Source: Hellea sp. (GTDB taxonomy: Bacteria; Pseudomonadota; Alphaproteobacteria; Caulobacterales; Maricaulaceae). From it: a DNA stretch of 46,589 nucleotides. The first letter of the stretch is position 1, and every line of letters starts with the position of its first letter. The notes under the pieces are model-generated. The model was not told where the DNA came from, ran no database searches, and was given only the letters and a program-made list of their open reading frames with translations. The DNA is taken from positions 1 to 46,589 of the forward strand of contig JAHDHS010000018.1 of assembly GCA_020631215.1 (NCBI GenBank), written 5' to 3'. Position numbers and translations under genes: made by a program. Of the stretch, positions 26,954 to 35,522 are shown piece after piece.

Positions 26954-28452
26954 AGGTCGCGCTTGAAGAACGCCGGCATGTTGCCGCCGAAACCTGCATC
27001 TTCTTTTGGTTTATCAGATTTGCCCTTGCTGGATTTTTTAGGCTGATCGGACTTACTTGTTTTTGTTTTAGCTTTTTCAGCTTTCGGTTTTTCCGATTTA
27101 GCTGTCTCTTCAGACTTACGCTTGGGGGCCGTGCGTTTTCTCGTGGACTTGGGTTTGTCATCCGAAGATGCGTTATCTTTTCTCGACTTAGAACGGCTGC
27201 GATCACGCCCGCGACCTTTACCTTTATCCCGGGATGATTTGCGGCGTCCGCCATCTTTGGGGAAATCTTCGATGCCCGGGATATCAATCTCTTCGATTTC
27301 CTTGACTTTAATCAGATCGAGAATTTCCTGATAGTTTTTCTCATCCAGACGCGCGACCAGCATGATGGCGTCACCTTTGCGCCCGGCGCGACCTGTCCGG
27401 CCGATCCTGTGGACATAATCTTCGGAATGATTGGGGACATCATAGTTGAACACATGAGAGACTGTCGGCACATCAAGGCCCCGTGCCGCCACATCAGACG
27501 CGACCAAAAACTTGATCTCGCCATTACGGAACCGGTCGAGCGTTGTTGTTCGCAGGCTTTGCGGCAGATCTCCATGAATGGGCATGGCGTCATGGCCGTG
27601 AACGGTCAGGGATTTGGCGACGATATCCACATCGCGTTTGCGGTTGCAGAATATAATCCCGTTATCGACATCTTCATTGCGGATCAGCCAGCGCAGGGCC
27701 GTGCGTTTTTGTTTCGGATCAGAGGATGGCATACGCACAATGCGCTGTGTGACCGTTTTGGCCGTCATATTCTTACGGGCGATTTGAATAGAAACAGGTT
27801 GGTGCAGGAACTGATCCACCAGACGCTTGATTTCATTGGGCATGGTGGCCGAGAAAAACAGAACCTGCCGCGTAAAGGGCGTGATTTTGAAAATCTGTTC
27901 AATATCCGGGATGAAGCCCATATCCAGCATGCGGTCAGCTTCATCAACGACCAGCGTCTGCACGCCCGTCATCAGGATTTTGCCGCGCTCGAACTGATCC
28001 AGCAGGCGGCCAGGCGTTGCGATTAAGATATCAACGCCTTTGGTGAGTTTCTTATCCTGTTCGGCAAAGCTGACCCCGCCGATCAGCAGCGCCATTTCGA
28101 GTTTCAAATATTTCCCATAAAGCTCGACATTCTCTGCGACTTGAGCGGCAAGTTCGCGTGTAGGGCAGACAATCAGGCAGCGCGGCATGCGGGCGCGTGC
28201 GCGGCCTTTGGCAAGCTTGTGCATGGTGGGCAATGTAAAAGCACCCGTTTTGCCTGTGCCGGTTTGGGCGATGCCTAAGACATCGCGCTGCTGCAAGGCT
28301 GCCGGTATGGCGCGGGCCTGAATGGGCGTCGGGGTTTCATAGCCCAGATCGTCCAAAGCCTTCAGGATTTTGGGCGCTATTCCGAGGTCTTTAAAGCTGA
28401 CAGTGACAGCTTCATCGGCCGGGATTTCTTCGGGTTTATCGGCTGAGCTCAA
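26950..28452 (-). CDS. DEAD-box RNA helicase (RhlE-like)
   Basis: A 500-residue ATP-dependent RNA helicase. Motifs in order: Q motif PTPIQARAIP, Walker A AQTGTGKTGAF, VDEADRMLDMGF, SATMP, and HRIGRTGRAGRKGDA. The last 115 residues are a highly basic Lys/Arg/Ser-rich disordered tail, typical of RhlE-like proteins in ribosome assembly or cold adaptation. The only suitable start is TTG 28452; no ATG or GTG precedes the Q motif in frame, and the ribosome binding site is weak. A stable hairpin lies 22 bases upstream. Confidence 0.93.
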   Translation of the reverse strand: MSSADKPEEIPADEAVTVSFKDLGIAPKILKALDDLGYETPTPIQARAIPAALQQRDVLGIAQTGTGKTGAFTLPTMHKLAKGRARARMPRCLIVCPTRELAAQVAENVELYGKYLKLEMALLIGGVSFAEQDKKLTKGVDILIATPGRLLDQFERGKILMTGVQTLVVDEADRMLDMGFIPDIEQIFKITPFTRQVLFFSATMPNEIKRLVDQFLHQPVSIQIARKNMTAKTVTQRIVRMPSSDPKQKRTALRWLIRNEDVDNGIIFCNRKRDVDIVAKSLTVHGHDAMPIHGDLPQSLRTTTLDRFRNGEIKFLVASDVAARGLDVPTVSHVFNYDVPNHSEDYVHRIGRTGRAGRKGDAIMLVARLDEKNYQEILDLIKVKEIEEIDIPGIEDFPKDGGRRKSSRDKGKGRGRDRSRSKSRKDNASSDDKPKSTRKRTAPKRKSEETAKSEKPKAEKAKTKTSKSDQPKKSSKGKSDKPKEDAGFGGNMPAFFKRDL

Positions 28453-28473
28453 AGGTATATCTTTACAAAATTA

Positions 28474-28494
28474 TGCTGCGGGTTTTCCGCAGCA
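28474..28494 (-). promoter_or_regulatory. GC-rich hairpin in the helicase leader, possible attenuator
   Basis: A perfect 8-bp stem TGCTGCGG/CCGCAGCA with a five-base loop. Read on the minus strand, it is followed by TAATTTTGT, a weak U-rich run, then by the helicase TTG start 22 bases downstream. It could be an attenuator or the terminator of the aat operon. Confidence 0.45.
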
Positions 28495-28515
28495 TTCGCG
28501 CGCAACATAGGCAAG

Positions 28516-28587
28516 ACGCGGCAAAATGCAAGCTAGGTTAAGCCTTTGAAATATATGAGTTATGCGAATCAACTCATCTTGCCGCGT
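28516..28587. repeat. nested inverted repeats between aat and the helicase
   Basis: Outer arms ACGCGGCAA (28516-28524) and TTGCCGCGT (28579-28587) enclose inner arms ATGAGTT (28555-28561) and AACTCAT (28571-28577). All are perfect. On the minus strand the inner hairpin is followed by ATATATTTC. It may be a terminator for aat or part of a structured leader. Confidence 0.5.
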
Positions 28588-28611
28588 TCATATTTTAGGT
28601 TTCATAGAGTG

Positions 28612-29202
28612 TTATGGGAAAAACCGTGTGTTGATTTGGAGGGCTGAATTGAGCTCCAGTTGATATTGATCGCGGGTAATTTCTGTGGCGCCAAGACTGC
28701 GCAGATGGTCCGTGATAAATTGAGTGTCCAATAGGGCAAAACCGCGTTCATTGAGGCGCTCGACCAGCCTTATAAGGGCAAATTTGCTGGCATTCGTCCG
28801 AAGCGAAAACATGCTTTCGCCAAAAAAAGCCCCGCCTTGGGTGACGCCATAAAGGCCGCCCACAAGCTTATCACCCTCCCAAACCTCGACGGAATGCGCG
28901 TCGCCCTGTTTGTGCAAGACGGTGTAAAGCTGCTCTATGCCTTCGCTGATCCAGGTTTCAGCGCGGGTGAGGGCGCAAGCCTCTATGACCTCTTCAAAAG
29001 CCTGATTGATCGAGATTTTTAAAGGCGTCTTTTTCATCCATTGCCGCATAGATCGGGAAATTTTTAGGCCGTCCAGCGGGATTATCCCGCGCATCTCCGG
29101 TTCCATTAAAAAGACGTGACGGTCTTGGCGGCTATCGGACATGGGAAACACGCCCCGGCGATAGCAGGCGAGGAGCTGCTCCGGGCCGAAACGGTCACTC
29201 AT
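28612..29202 (-). CDS. aat: leucyl/phenylalanyl-tRNA-protein transferase Aat
   Basis: A 196-residue enzyme that adds Leu or Phe to N-terminal Arg/Lys of proteins, marking them for ClpAP (N-degron pathway). CYRRGVFPMSDSRQD, EPEMRGIIPLDG, HSVEVWEGDKLVGGLYGV and FGESMFSLRTNASKFAL are characteristic. The length is shorter than the E. coli enzyme but common in alphaproteobacteria. The start overlaps crtZ by eight bases, placing it at the end of the carotenoid operon, an odd partner functionally. Confidence 0.95.
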   Translation of the reverse strand: MSDRFGPEQLLACYRRGVFPMSDSRQDRHVFLMEPEMRGIIPLDGLKISRSMRQWMKKTPLKISINQAFEEVIEACALTRAETWISEGIEQLYTVLHKQGDAHSVEVWEGDKLVGGLYGVTQGGAFFGESMFSLRTNASKFALIRLVERLNERGFALLDTQFITDHLRSLGATEITRDQYQLELNSALQINTRFFP

Positions 29203-29656
29203 TATGGGCCTTCAATTGGGCTTTAAGTCTGTCGGGCTCCTCTGCCCACAGAAATCCAAAACTGACCGCGCCGTCCTTTGTAAGGGTGTGATGATGCAGG
29301 CGGTGCGCCAGCACTAAGCGATAGAGATAGCCGCCTTTGGGCACATAGCGAAAAGGCCAGCGTTGATGCACCAACCCGTCATGCACAAAGCCGTAAAGCA
29401 CGCCGTAAATCGTAAAACCAAGTGCCATCCACCAAAGCGGCGTCCACCATAGGGACCCGGCGATAAATAATCCGGCGGCGATAAGAGAAAAACAAAGCCC
29501 GTATAGGTCATTTTTCTCGAACCTGCCTTCAGTACGAATGTGGTGACTTTCATGCCAGCTCCATCCGGGGCCGTGCATGAAATATTTGTGGAAATAAAGC
29601 GCGAATATTTCCATGCCGATGATGCTGGCGATCACGATGACGATATTGCCGATCAT
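29195..29656 (-). CDS. crtZ: beta-carotene 3-hydroxylase CrtZ
   Basis: A 153-residue integral-membrane di-iron hydroxylase with the histidine clusters HKYFMH, WHESHH, HDGLVHQRW and HRLHHHTLTKDG. It hydroxylates the beta-ionone rings of carotenoids to give zeaxanthin or, with CrtW, astaxanthin. Four TM helices are plausible. I chose ATG 29656, which overlaps the crtW TGA (ATGA); longer readings run into crtW. It overlaps aat at its 3' end. Confidence 0.94.
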   Translation of the reverse strand: MIGNIVIVIASIIGMEIFALYFHKYFMHGPGWSWHESHHIRTEGRFEKNDLYGLCFSLIAAGLFIAGSLWWTPLWWMALGFTIYGVLYGFVHDGLVHQRWPFRYVPKGGYLYRLVLAHRLHHHTLTKDGAVSFGFLWAEEPDRLKAQLKAHNE

Positions 29657-30366
29657 GACGCAAACTTCCTCTTTGGCAAACGCCACCAAGGGTCTTGAGG
29701 GTGAAGGTGATGCTCGTGATGATAGCCGAAATGGAAACAAGTCAGCAGTGACAACCATTTTGGAAAATCATTTGTGCGGGCATTGTGATGATCGGGGAAA
29801 GCCTCGCCATGTCTGTGCGTCAAATATGTCCCGAAATAAAATAGCTGCACAGATGACAAAATAGCGGGCAGGGCCCACATGACTATCGTGTTTTGATAGG
29901 GCGCGCCTAGCAGGAGGTAAGCGATTGTAAAGACTACTAAAATTAATATCTGCCGCCAGCTGAAATATGTCGTGAAAAACTTAAAATACCAGGGCCAGAA
30001 AGCCTGTGGATTGTTTGCGTTAAAATCCGGGTCTTTATCCGTGCCCGGAAAATCATGATGGGCGTGATGGGCGGCGCGCATGTGTTTCCAGTTAAAGCCG
30101 GCATAGATAAACAAGATAGCCGTGCCGACAGCCGCATTGACTTTGGGGCTGCGGGCAAAGCTGCCATGCATCGTGTCATGGGCGACGATAAATAGCCCCG
30201 TATAGAGCCAGCAGAGCCCTGCAATGATCAAAACCGTCTGCCAAAGCGGCGCAGTGAGGGTGTGGAAAAACAGTCCATAAATATGGAGCGCACTCCAAGC
30301 CAAAACCATCAAGCCCGCGTAAAGCGGCCCCTGATTAAATGCGGCTATGTTGCGGCTTTCAGGCAC
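29653..30366 (-). CDS. crtW: beta-carotene ketolase CrtW
   Basis: A 237-residue membrane fatty-acid-desaturase-like di-iron enzyme adding 4-keto groups to beta-ionone rings. Histidine boxes: AHDTMHGSF, RAAHHAHHDFPGTDKDPDF, and GYHHEHHLHPQDPWWRLP. These match CrtW specifically. The start is GTG 30366, overlapping the ABC permease TAG by one base. With CrtZ it implies astaxanthin-type ketocarotenoids; crtB, crtI and crtY are not in the window. Confidence 0.94.
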   Translation of the reverse strand: MPESRNIAAFNQGPLYAGLMVLAWSALHIYGLFFHTLTAPLWQTVLIIAGLCWLYTGLFIVAHDTMHGSFARSPKVNAAVGTAILFIYAGFNWKHMRAAHHAHHDFPGTDKDPDFNANNPQAFWPWYFKFFTTYFSWRQILILVVFTIAYLLLGAPYQNTIVMWALPAILSSVQLFYFGTYLTHRHGEAFPDHHNARTNDFPKWLSLLTCFHFGYHHEHHLHPQDPWWRLPKRKFAS

Positions 30367-31460
30367 TAGACCCTCATCATTTTATGCGAAATTATCGCGG
30401 CCAGTAAGAGCGATATGATCGCGCCTCCAAACAAAATCACCCAGACATATAACAAATCCTGTAGGCCTTGTCCCCGTGCCAAAACGCCGTAAAAGGCTTC
30501 TATCGCCCAATGGTTGGGTGTGAAATTGCCAAGCTTTTGAAGCCATTCCGGCATCATGAAGCGCGGCACCATGGACCCGCCGACGGCCGACATCAACAAA
30601 ACCAAAAATGTGGATATAGCGTGCATTTGCGGCTGGGTTTTACAGATCGCCGCCACCAATAAAGCCAACCCCGCCGCCAGCATGGCCGAGCCCAGACAGG
30701 CCAAAGCGACCAAAGGCCAGACAGTCAAAACCGGGACGTTAAAAAATAATTGCGCGACAGCTGCGATTATGGCGGCCTGTAGGGTTCCGATAATTGTGAG
30801 GAACAAGAATTTCCCGCTCAGCATTGCCAGCGCACCCGACGGGCCAACCATCAGCCGGTCGGCTATGCCGGAATTACGCTCTTCAATAGACAGACTCGCC
30901 CCCTGCATGGCGGAGAAGAGTAGAAACAAAATGGCTGTCGCTCCGACATAATATGTCACGGATTGGTCCATAAGCTCTGCATTGGCATTTTTTGGCATTG
31001 CCGAGTTTTCTGCAAATAAATCAGGCATTTGGCTATGATCAGCATTTCCAACAAGTTGGGCAATTTCAGCCTTCACTATTGTCGCGGCGACTTCCTTGCT
31101 CGGATCTTTAATGACCTTCAAATTCGGGGAAAAGGGATCGCCCATATCACCGATGATCACCAAGCCCACATCCTCTTCGCCCAGCCGGATACGCTCGCGA
31201 ATGTCTATCTCAGTCCACGAACTATCGGAGGATATAGAAAGCTTGGCTTCTTCGATGACTTTCTCATAAAACTCTACGGAGGCTGGGGCCTGGCTCTCAT
31301 TGGCTAGCGCGACTTTGATGTCCAAAGAGCCGCCGGACGCGTTGGAGAATATAGCGGCGAAAATCGCGAAAATAAAACCTGGCAGAACAAAAGCGAGGAT
31401 GAACGCGCCCTTATCACGCCACAGCCGCAACCACATGGTTTTGAAGACAGCCCCGATCAT
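30366..31460 (-). CDS. ABC-2 type transporter permease in the carotenoid operon
   Basis: A 364-residue permease. An N-terminal TM (KGAFILAFVLPGFIFAIFAAIF) is followed by a large periplasmic domain of about 140 residues, then five C-terminal TM segments (YYVGATAILFLLFSAMQGASLSIEERNSG onward). This is the YhhJ/NatB-type ABC-2 layout of exporters. It overlaps its ATPase at the 5' end (ATGA) and crtW at the 3' end, so it is part of one translationally coupled operon. The substrate is not predictable from sequence. Confidence 0.9.
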   Translation of the reverse strand: MIGAVFKTMWLRLWRDKGAFILAFVLPGFIFAIFAAIFSNASGGSLDIKVALANESQAPASVEFYEKVIEEAKLSISSDSSWTEIDIRERIRLGEEDVGLVIIGDMGDPFSPNLKVIKDPSKEVAATIVKAEIAQLVGNADHSQMPDLFAENSAMPKNANAELMDQSVTYYVGATAILFLLFSAMQGASLSIEERNSGIADRLMVGPSGALAMLSGKFLFLTIIGTLQAAIIAAVAQLFFNVPVLTVWPLVALACLGSAMLAAGLALLVAAICKTQPQMHAISTFLVLLMSAVGGSMVPRFMMPEWLQKLGNFTPNHWAIEAFYGVLARGQGLQDLLYVWVILFGGAIISLLLAAIISHKMMRV

Positions 31461-32425
31461 GGCAGCAACTTTCCAGTCTTTTCAATACGATGCATCAAAG
31501 TTGTCAAACCCGGACGTCGGACGGTTATTTCTCTGATTAGCTCATCCCGATGCCTAAGCGCCATCATAAAGGCGGATACAAATGAAACCTCGCTGGCCTG
31601 TGTGAGTGTGCTCCAGATTGTGGGCAGTTCGGCTTGTTTAAAATTAAAAGGCTCCATGGCGCTTATCGTTTCGCTGGAGGGCGGTGTGCCATAGCGGATA
31701 ACGACCTCTCTTTGGCCGGAAAAAGCATGTTCCAATATCCGGACGGGCTTTGAGAAAACCACCTTAGTGCCATGATTTAAAATCAAAATTTTGTCGCATA
31801 AGGCTTCGGCTTGTTCAAGCTCATGCGTGATCAATAAGACGGCCATGCCGCGATCAGACAGCTCGCGGGCGAGGCGGTGAACGACGTCGCGGGCGGGGAT
31901 ATCGACTCCCGCTGTCGGTTCATCAAAGATTATAACGGCGGGGTCATGCATGATAGCGGCAGCGACATTAATCCGCCGTTTCATCCCGCCGGACATCGCC
32001 GAAACCCGTTTGTTTTCCTGATCTTGCAGGCCGACGGCCTCTAGGGCATCAGAGACAATCCCCGCACGATCTTTCCCTTTCACGCCGAGTAAATTGGCGA
32101 TGACTTGCAGATTTTCCTTAGCGGTCAGATGAGGATAGAGCGCGATATCCTGCGGCACGAGGCCAAGCGCTTTGCGCCGGTCGGCGCCGCGGCACACGGG
32201 TTTCCCGTCGATGTAGACGGTGCCGCTGGCATTCACGCGCCCGCATAAGGCCTTGATAAAGCTTGTTTTTCCGGCCCCGTTTGGCCCAATCACCCCTATC
32301 AGGTCGCCGGGCAAAATTATCATGTCCAGCCCTTCCAGGGCGACTTTATCACCATAGGCGACCCGAAGGCCCTCAGTTTTCAAAGCAGGTCTATTTTGGC
32401 TCATTTTTGGCGATTTTCGGCTCAT
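31457..32425 (-). CDS. ABC transporter ATP-binding protein in the carotenoid operon
   Basis: A 322-residue ATPase. Walker A is GPNGAGKTS, the signature is AMSGGMKRRINVAAA, Walker B is VIIFDEPTAGVD, and the H-loop is LLITHELEQ. A C-terminal extension of about 90 residues follows the nucleotide-binding domain, as in DrrA/NatA-type exporter ATPases. The start ATG overlaps the crtE stop. It pairs with the ABC-2 permease immediately downstream. Confidence 0.92.
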   Translation of the reverse strand: MSRKSPKMSQNRPALKTEGLRVAYGDKVALEGLDMIILPGDLIGVIGPNGAGKTSFIKALCGRVNASGTVYIDGKPVCRGADRRKALGLVPQDIALYPHLTAKENLQVIANLLGVKGKDRAGIVSDALEAVGLQDQENKRVSAMSGGMKRRINVAAAIMHDPAVIIFDEPTAGVDIPARDVVHRLARELSDRGMAVLLITHELEQAEALCDKILILNHGTKVVFSKPVRILEHAFSGQREVVIRYGTPPSSETISAMEPFNFKQAELPTIWSTLTQASEVSFVSAFMMALRHRDELIREITVRRPGLTTLMHRIEKTGKLLP

Positions 32426-33378
32426 TTATGGTTAACAAAGGCAAATTGCCGGTCCAGCACTGCCTCCAACATTGCGCCTCCGATTAATTCCGCCCGGGAC
32501 AGCGCATCTTTGGCGCTGTCAATATAGCCTAAGAGCCGATCCTGCGCCGCCTGTGATCCAGCCAAAGCGAGGATCGTCGCCTTGCCGATATCGCGGTCCG
32601 TCGTCTTGCCGGCATCATCGTCGTTCATTAGCGTGTCTTTCAAATCATCGAGGAGTTGAAACGCCAAACCCAAATGATGAGAGAAATCTTTCAGGGCTGC
32701 CCGCTGCGCGGAAGAGGCCTTGCCCAAAATTGCGGCGGCCTCAATAGCAAATTCAAACAGCGCCCCGGTCTTCAGCATATTCAGCCGCTCGATCTCGGCA
32801 ATGCTCGCGCTGTGATCCGTATTGGCCAGATCCGCCATTTGCCCGGCGATCAATCCCTTGGAGCCCACCGCATAGGACAGCAAATCGATCATCTCCACAC
32901 GCGCTACGGGCGAAACCTGCGGCAAGCGCGCCAGCACGCCAAAGGCGCGGTTTAGCAAAGCCGTCGCGGTCAAGATCGCTGTGCTCTCATCAAAGGCGAT
33001 ATGGGTGGTCGGCTGATTACGGCGCAGCGCGGCATCATCCATACAAGGCAGATCATCCAAAATCAAAGACGCCGCATGCACCATTTCCGACACGCAACCC
33101 ACATCAATGGCCGCGCTCAGCTCCGCCTCAGCGCTCACCCCGCAGCCCTTGGCAATAAACACCGTCAGTAAGGGCCTGAAACGTTTACCGGGAGAGAGCA
33201 GCGCATGGCGCTGCGCCTCATGCAGGCGAACGGGCCAAGTCTGCGCGCTCGGCACAATCGCGGCCAGCCGAGCCTCAATCATTCCCCGCACAGCCTCAAT
33301 AGACGCCGCAGGGTCATCAGAATGCAATCGTGTAGGCTCCGCCAGACTCATTAGCAGGTTCTGACACAAAGACGACAT
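32422..33378 (-). CDS. crtE: polyprenyl synthetase, probable geranylgeranyl diphosphate synthase CrtE
   Basis: A 318-residue trans-isoprenyl diphosphate synthase. The first Asp-rich motif is LILDDLPCMDD and the second is LLDDLKD; GKRFRPLL provides the IPP-binding arginine region. Chain length cannot be fixed by eye: the family includes FPP and GGPP synthases. Grouping with crtW and crtZ supports GGPP synthesis for carotenoids. ATG 33378 is preceded by a pyrimidine-rich stretch with no ribosome binding site, so the start (or a leaderless transcript) is uncertain; ATG 33351 is an alternative. Confidence 0.85.
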   Translation of the reverse strand: MSSLCQNLLMSLAEPTRLHSDDPAASIEAVRGMIEARLAAIVPSAQTWPVRLHEAQRHALLSPGKRFRPLLTVFIAKGCGVSAEAELSAAIDVGCVSEMVHAASLILDDLPCMDDAALRRNQPTTHIAFDESTAILTATALLNRAFGVLARLPQVSPVARVEMIDLLSYAVGSKGLIAGQMADLANTDHSASIAEIERLNMLKTGALFEFAIEAAAILGKASSAQRAALKDFSHHLGLAFQLLDDLKDTLMNDDDAGKTTDRDIGKATILALAGSQAAQDRLLGYIDSAKDALSRAELIGGAMLEAVLDRQFAFVNHK

Positions 33379-33535
33379 AGGGGGAAGGGGTGTCTTGTTG
33401 GGGGCTTAGCGAATGTCAGTCTTGCTCACTTAAGAGTATATCAGTTCTAACTGGCGTCATTGACATAGAAGACCTCTCGTTTCTAATTTTTTGCCCACGC
33501 AAAGTGGATTAGACAAGATACCGTGAAAAATAGGC

Positions 33536-34681
33536 TTAGGTTGCCGCTGCGATTTTCTTTTTGGGATCATAGAAAGGTTTTTCGACAATCGTCACGCTGA
33601 CCGTAGCTGAGCCAGTGTTCACGTCCAGAGCGATCCCGAGGTCAGCGTGTTCAATATCCACCATGGCCAGAGCGATGTTTTTATCAAGGCGTGGTGAGTA
33701 TACGGCGGAAGTGACCTTGCCAACGGTCTTGCCACCTGCCGTGATGTCCCAGAACCGGGTATTCGGTCCGGGCAGCGGCGCGCAATCCATGACAATGCCG
33801 ACTTGCTTGCGGCTGATGCCTTCATCCTTAATGCGCTGCAGGGCGGCTTTGCCGATAAAGTCAGCCTCCATATCGACTTTAACGAGGCGGCCGAGCCCGA
33901 GCTCAAAGGGGTTAGTATGGATATCTGCATCCGCGTGATAAGAAAGCATACCGCCTTCAATTCGGCGGATGGAGGAGGTGTGGCCGGGCTTGAGGCCGAA
34001 GGGCTCGCCCGCCGCCATAATCTTCTCCCATAGCTCATCACCGCGCGATCCGTCTTGCAGATAAAGCTCGTATCCCAATTCGCTCGACCATCCTGTGCGG
34101 GAAACAATGAGGGGAATGCCGTCGAGCTCAACTTCGCGAAGCCAATAATAACGCAGATCCATGATGTTCTCGCCAAAGAGGACCTTCATGATTTCGCCTG
34201 ATTTCGGGCCTTGTAATTGCAGGGGCGACACATCGGGTTCGCTAATTGTGACGTCCAGACCAGAGTGCACAGCGACGCCCTGCGCCCAAAGTAAGATATC
34301 GCTATCAGCCAGAGAAATCCAAAAATGATTTTCCGCAAGCCGCAGTAGAATAGGGTCGTTGAGCAATCCGCCGTCGGCATTGGTAATCAGAATATATTTG
34401 CATTGGCCAACGGACAATTTTGACAAATCACGCGGGGTGAGCATTTGCACGAATTTTGCGGCGTCCGGTCCGGTGACTTCTACCTGACGCTCGACAGCCA
34501 CGTCGCACAAGATTGCGTCGTTGACGAGGTTCCAGAAGTTTTGCTCCGGGTCACCGAAATCACGCGGGATATACATGTGGTTATAAACCGAAAACGCTTT
34601 TGCGCCCCAGCGCACAGTCGCGTCAAAGTATGGCGATTTTCTAATTTGCGTGCCAAAGCCAAAATCGTCTGTCTGTGTCAT
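33536..34681 (-). CDS. DmdA/GcvT-family folate-dependent demethylase
   Basis: A 381-residue aminomethyltransferase-fold protein from ATG 34681, with AGGAG nine bases upstream. It resembles DMSP demethylase DmdA more than glycine-cleavage GcvT: IRKSPYFDATV, KAFSVYNHMYIPRDFG, CDVAVERQVEVTG, ISLADSDILLWAQGVA and RTGWSSELGYELYL parallel blocks I recall from Pelagibacter DmdA. DmdA moves a methyl from dimethylsulfoniopropionate to tetrahydrofolate. Because DmdA-like paralogues of other specificity exist, I do not assign the symbol. An Lrp/AsnC regulator gene lies directly upstream. Confidence 0.75.
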   Translation of the reverse strand: MTQTDDFGFGTQIRKSPYFDATVRWGAKAFSVYNHMYIPRDFGDPEQNFWNLVNDAILCDVAVERQVEVTGPDAAKFVQMLTPRDLSKLSVGQCKYILITNADGGLLNDPILLRLAENHFWISLADSDILLWAQGVAVHSGLDVTISEPDVSPLQLQGPKSGEIMKVLFGENIMDLRYYWLREVELDGIPLIVSRTGWSSELGYELYLQDGSRGDELWEKIMAAGEPFGLKPGHTSSIRRIEGGMLSYHADADIHTNPFELGLGRLVKVDMEADFIGKAALQRIKDEGISRKQVGIVMDCAPLPGPNTRFWDITAGGKTVGKVTSAVYSPRLDKNIALAMVDIEHADLGIALDVNTGSATVSVTIVEKPFYDPKKKIAAAT

Positions 34682-34834
34682 GATCATTTTCTCCTGAGAT
34701 AAGGCTGCGCGGCCACTATTTCGGAAGAAATCTATCTGTTTTGCCGTCAAATTTTGGACTAAATTTAAAACGGATTTAGGCGAAACGGTCTTATGATTGA
34801 ATCGCTTTAGTCCGTTTGGCCTACGCCCAAACTA

Positions 34835-35323
34835 TTAGTGTTCGGGGGTCATAAGCCGAGAGATATTTGGCGCGACTGATTTTATCTCTCGGGTCACAAT
34901 ATACGTCACGTAACGGTCAACCGCCAATTCACCCTCAAGCATATCCTGAATTAGCTCTTGGAAGGCTGCCAAGCTCGGCGACATCACTGTCATCACATAA
35001 TCCGTGCCGCCGCCTGTTGCTATACATTCTATAATATCGGCAGACGCCGCAACGAAAGCCTCAAACTGGTCAAAGTCGGATTTCCGATGTTTATTTAGTG
35101 ACAGTGTGACGATGACTTTCGTATAATCTGTTATCTTGCCTAATGCGATATCTGCACCGTAGCCCTTAATGAGTTCGGCATTTTTTAACTTGGTCAGCCG
35201 GGCCCAGCAGGGCGTGGGCGACAAATTAACAATCTCCGCAAGTCTGGATTTGCTGAGTGCGCCATGGCTTTGAATGGCGCTTAAAATCCGAATGTCAGCC
35301 GCATCAAGCGCAAGTTTTTTCAT
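34835..35323 (-). CDS. Lrp/AsnC family transcriptional regulator
   Basis: A 162-residue regulator with an N-terminal winged HTH (DAADIRILSAIQSHGALSKSRLAEIVNLSPTPCWARLTKL) and a C-terminal RAM/AsnC ligand domain (TKVIVTLSLN, ATGGGTDYVMTVM). Such proteins sense amino acids or related small molecules. Same strand as the DmdA-like gene 153 bases downstream, so it may control it and itself. The roughly 200-base AT-rich stretch upstream (35324-35522) is the likely promoter region. Confidence 0.92.
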   Translation of the reverse strand: MKKLALDAADIRILSAIQSHGALSKSRLAEIVNLSPTPCWARLTKLKNAELIKGYGADIALGKITDYTKVIVTLSLNKHRKSDFDQFEAFVAASADIIECIATGGGTDYVMTVMSPSLAAFQELIQDMLEGELAVDRYVTYIVTREIKSVAPNISRLMTPEH

Positions 35324-35522
35324 CTAGGTCTTTCAGGAAATTCGATAATAAAGACATCGCCTTTATAAGCGATTATTATAAAACGTAAAACCATCGTTTG
35401 CGATGAAAAGATATCTAAATACACAGCATTCAGTTTCTCAACATTAGCGGTCGCTTAGGTTTATGAGCGTCTTAGAATTGCCCAAAATAAGCCACTCGCT
35501 AACGTTCGCAATGGGGATTATT

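Noticed and set aside
34814-34832. GTTTGG/CCAAAC inverted repeat after the Lrp gene as a terminator
   Set aside because: Short stem and no U tract on the transcribed strand; too weak to call.
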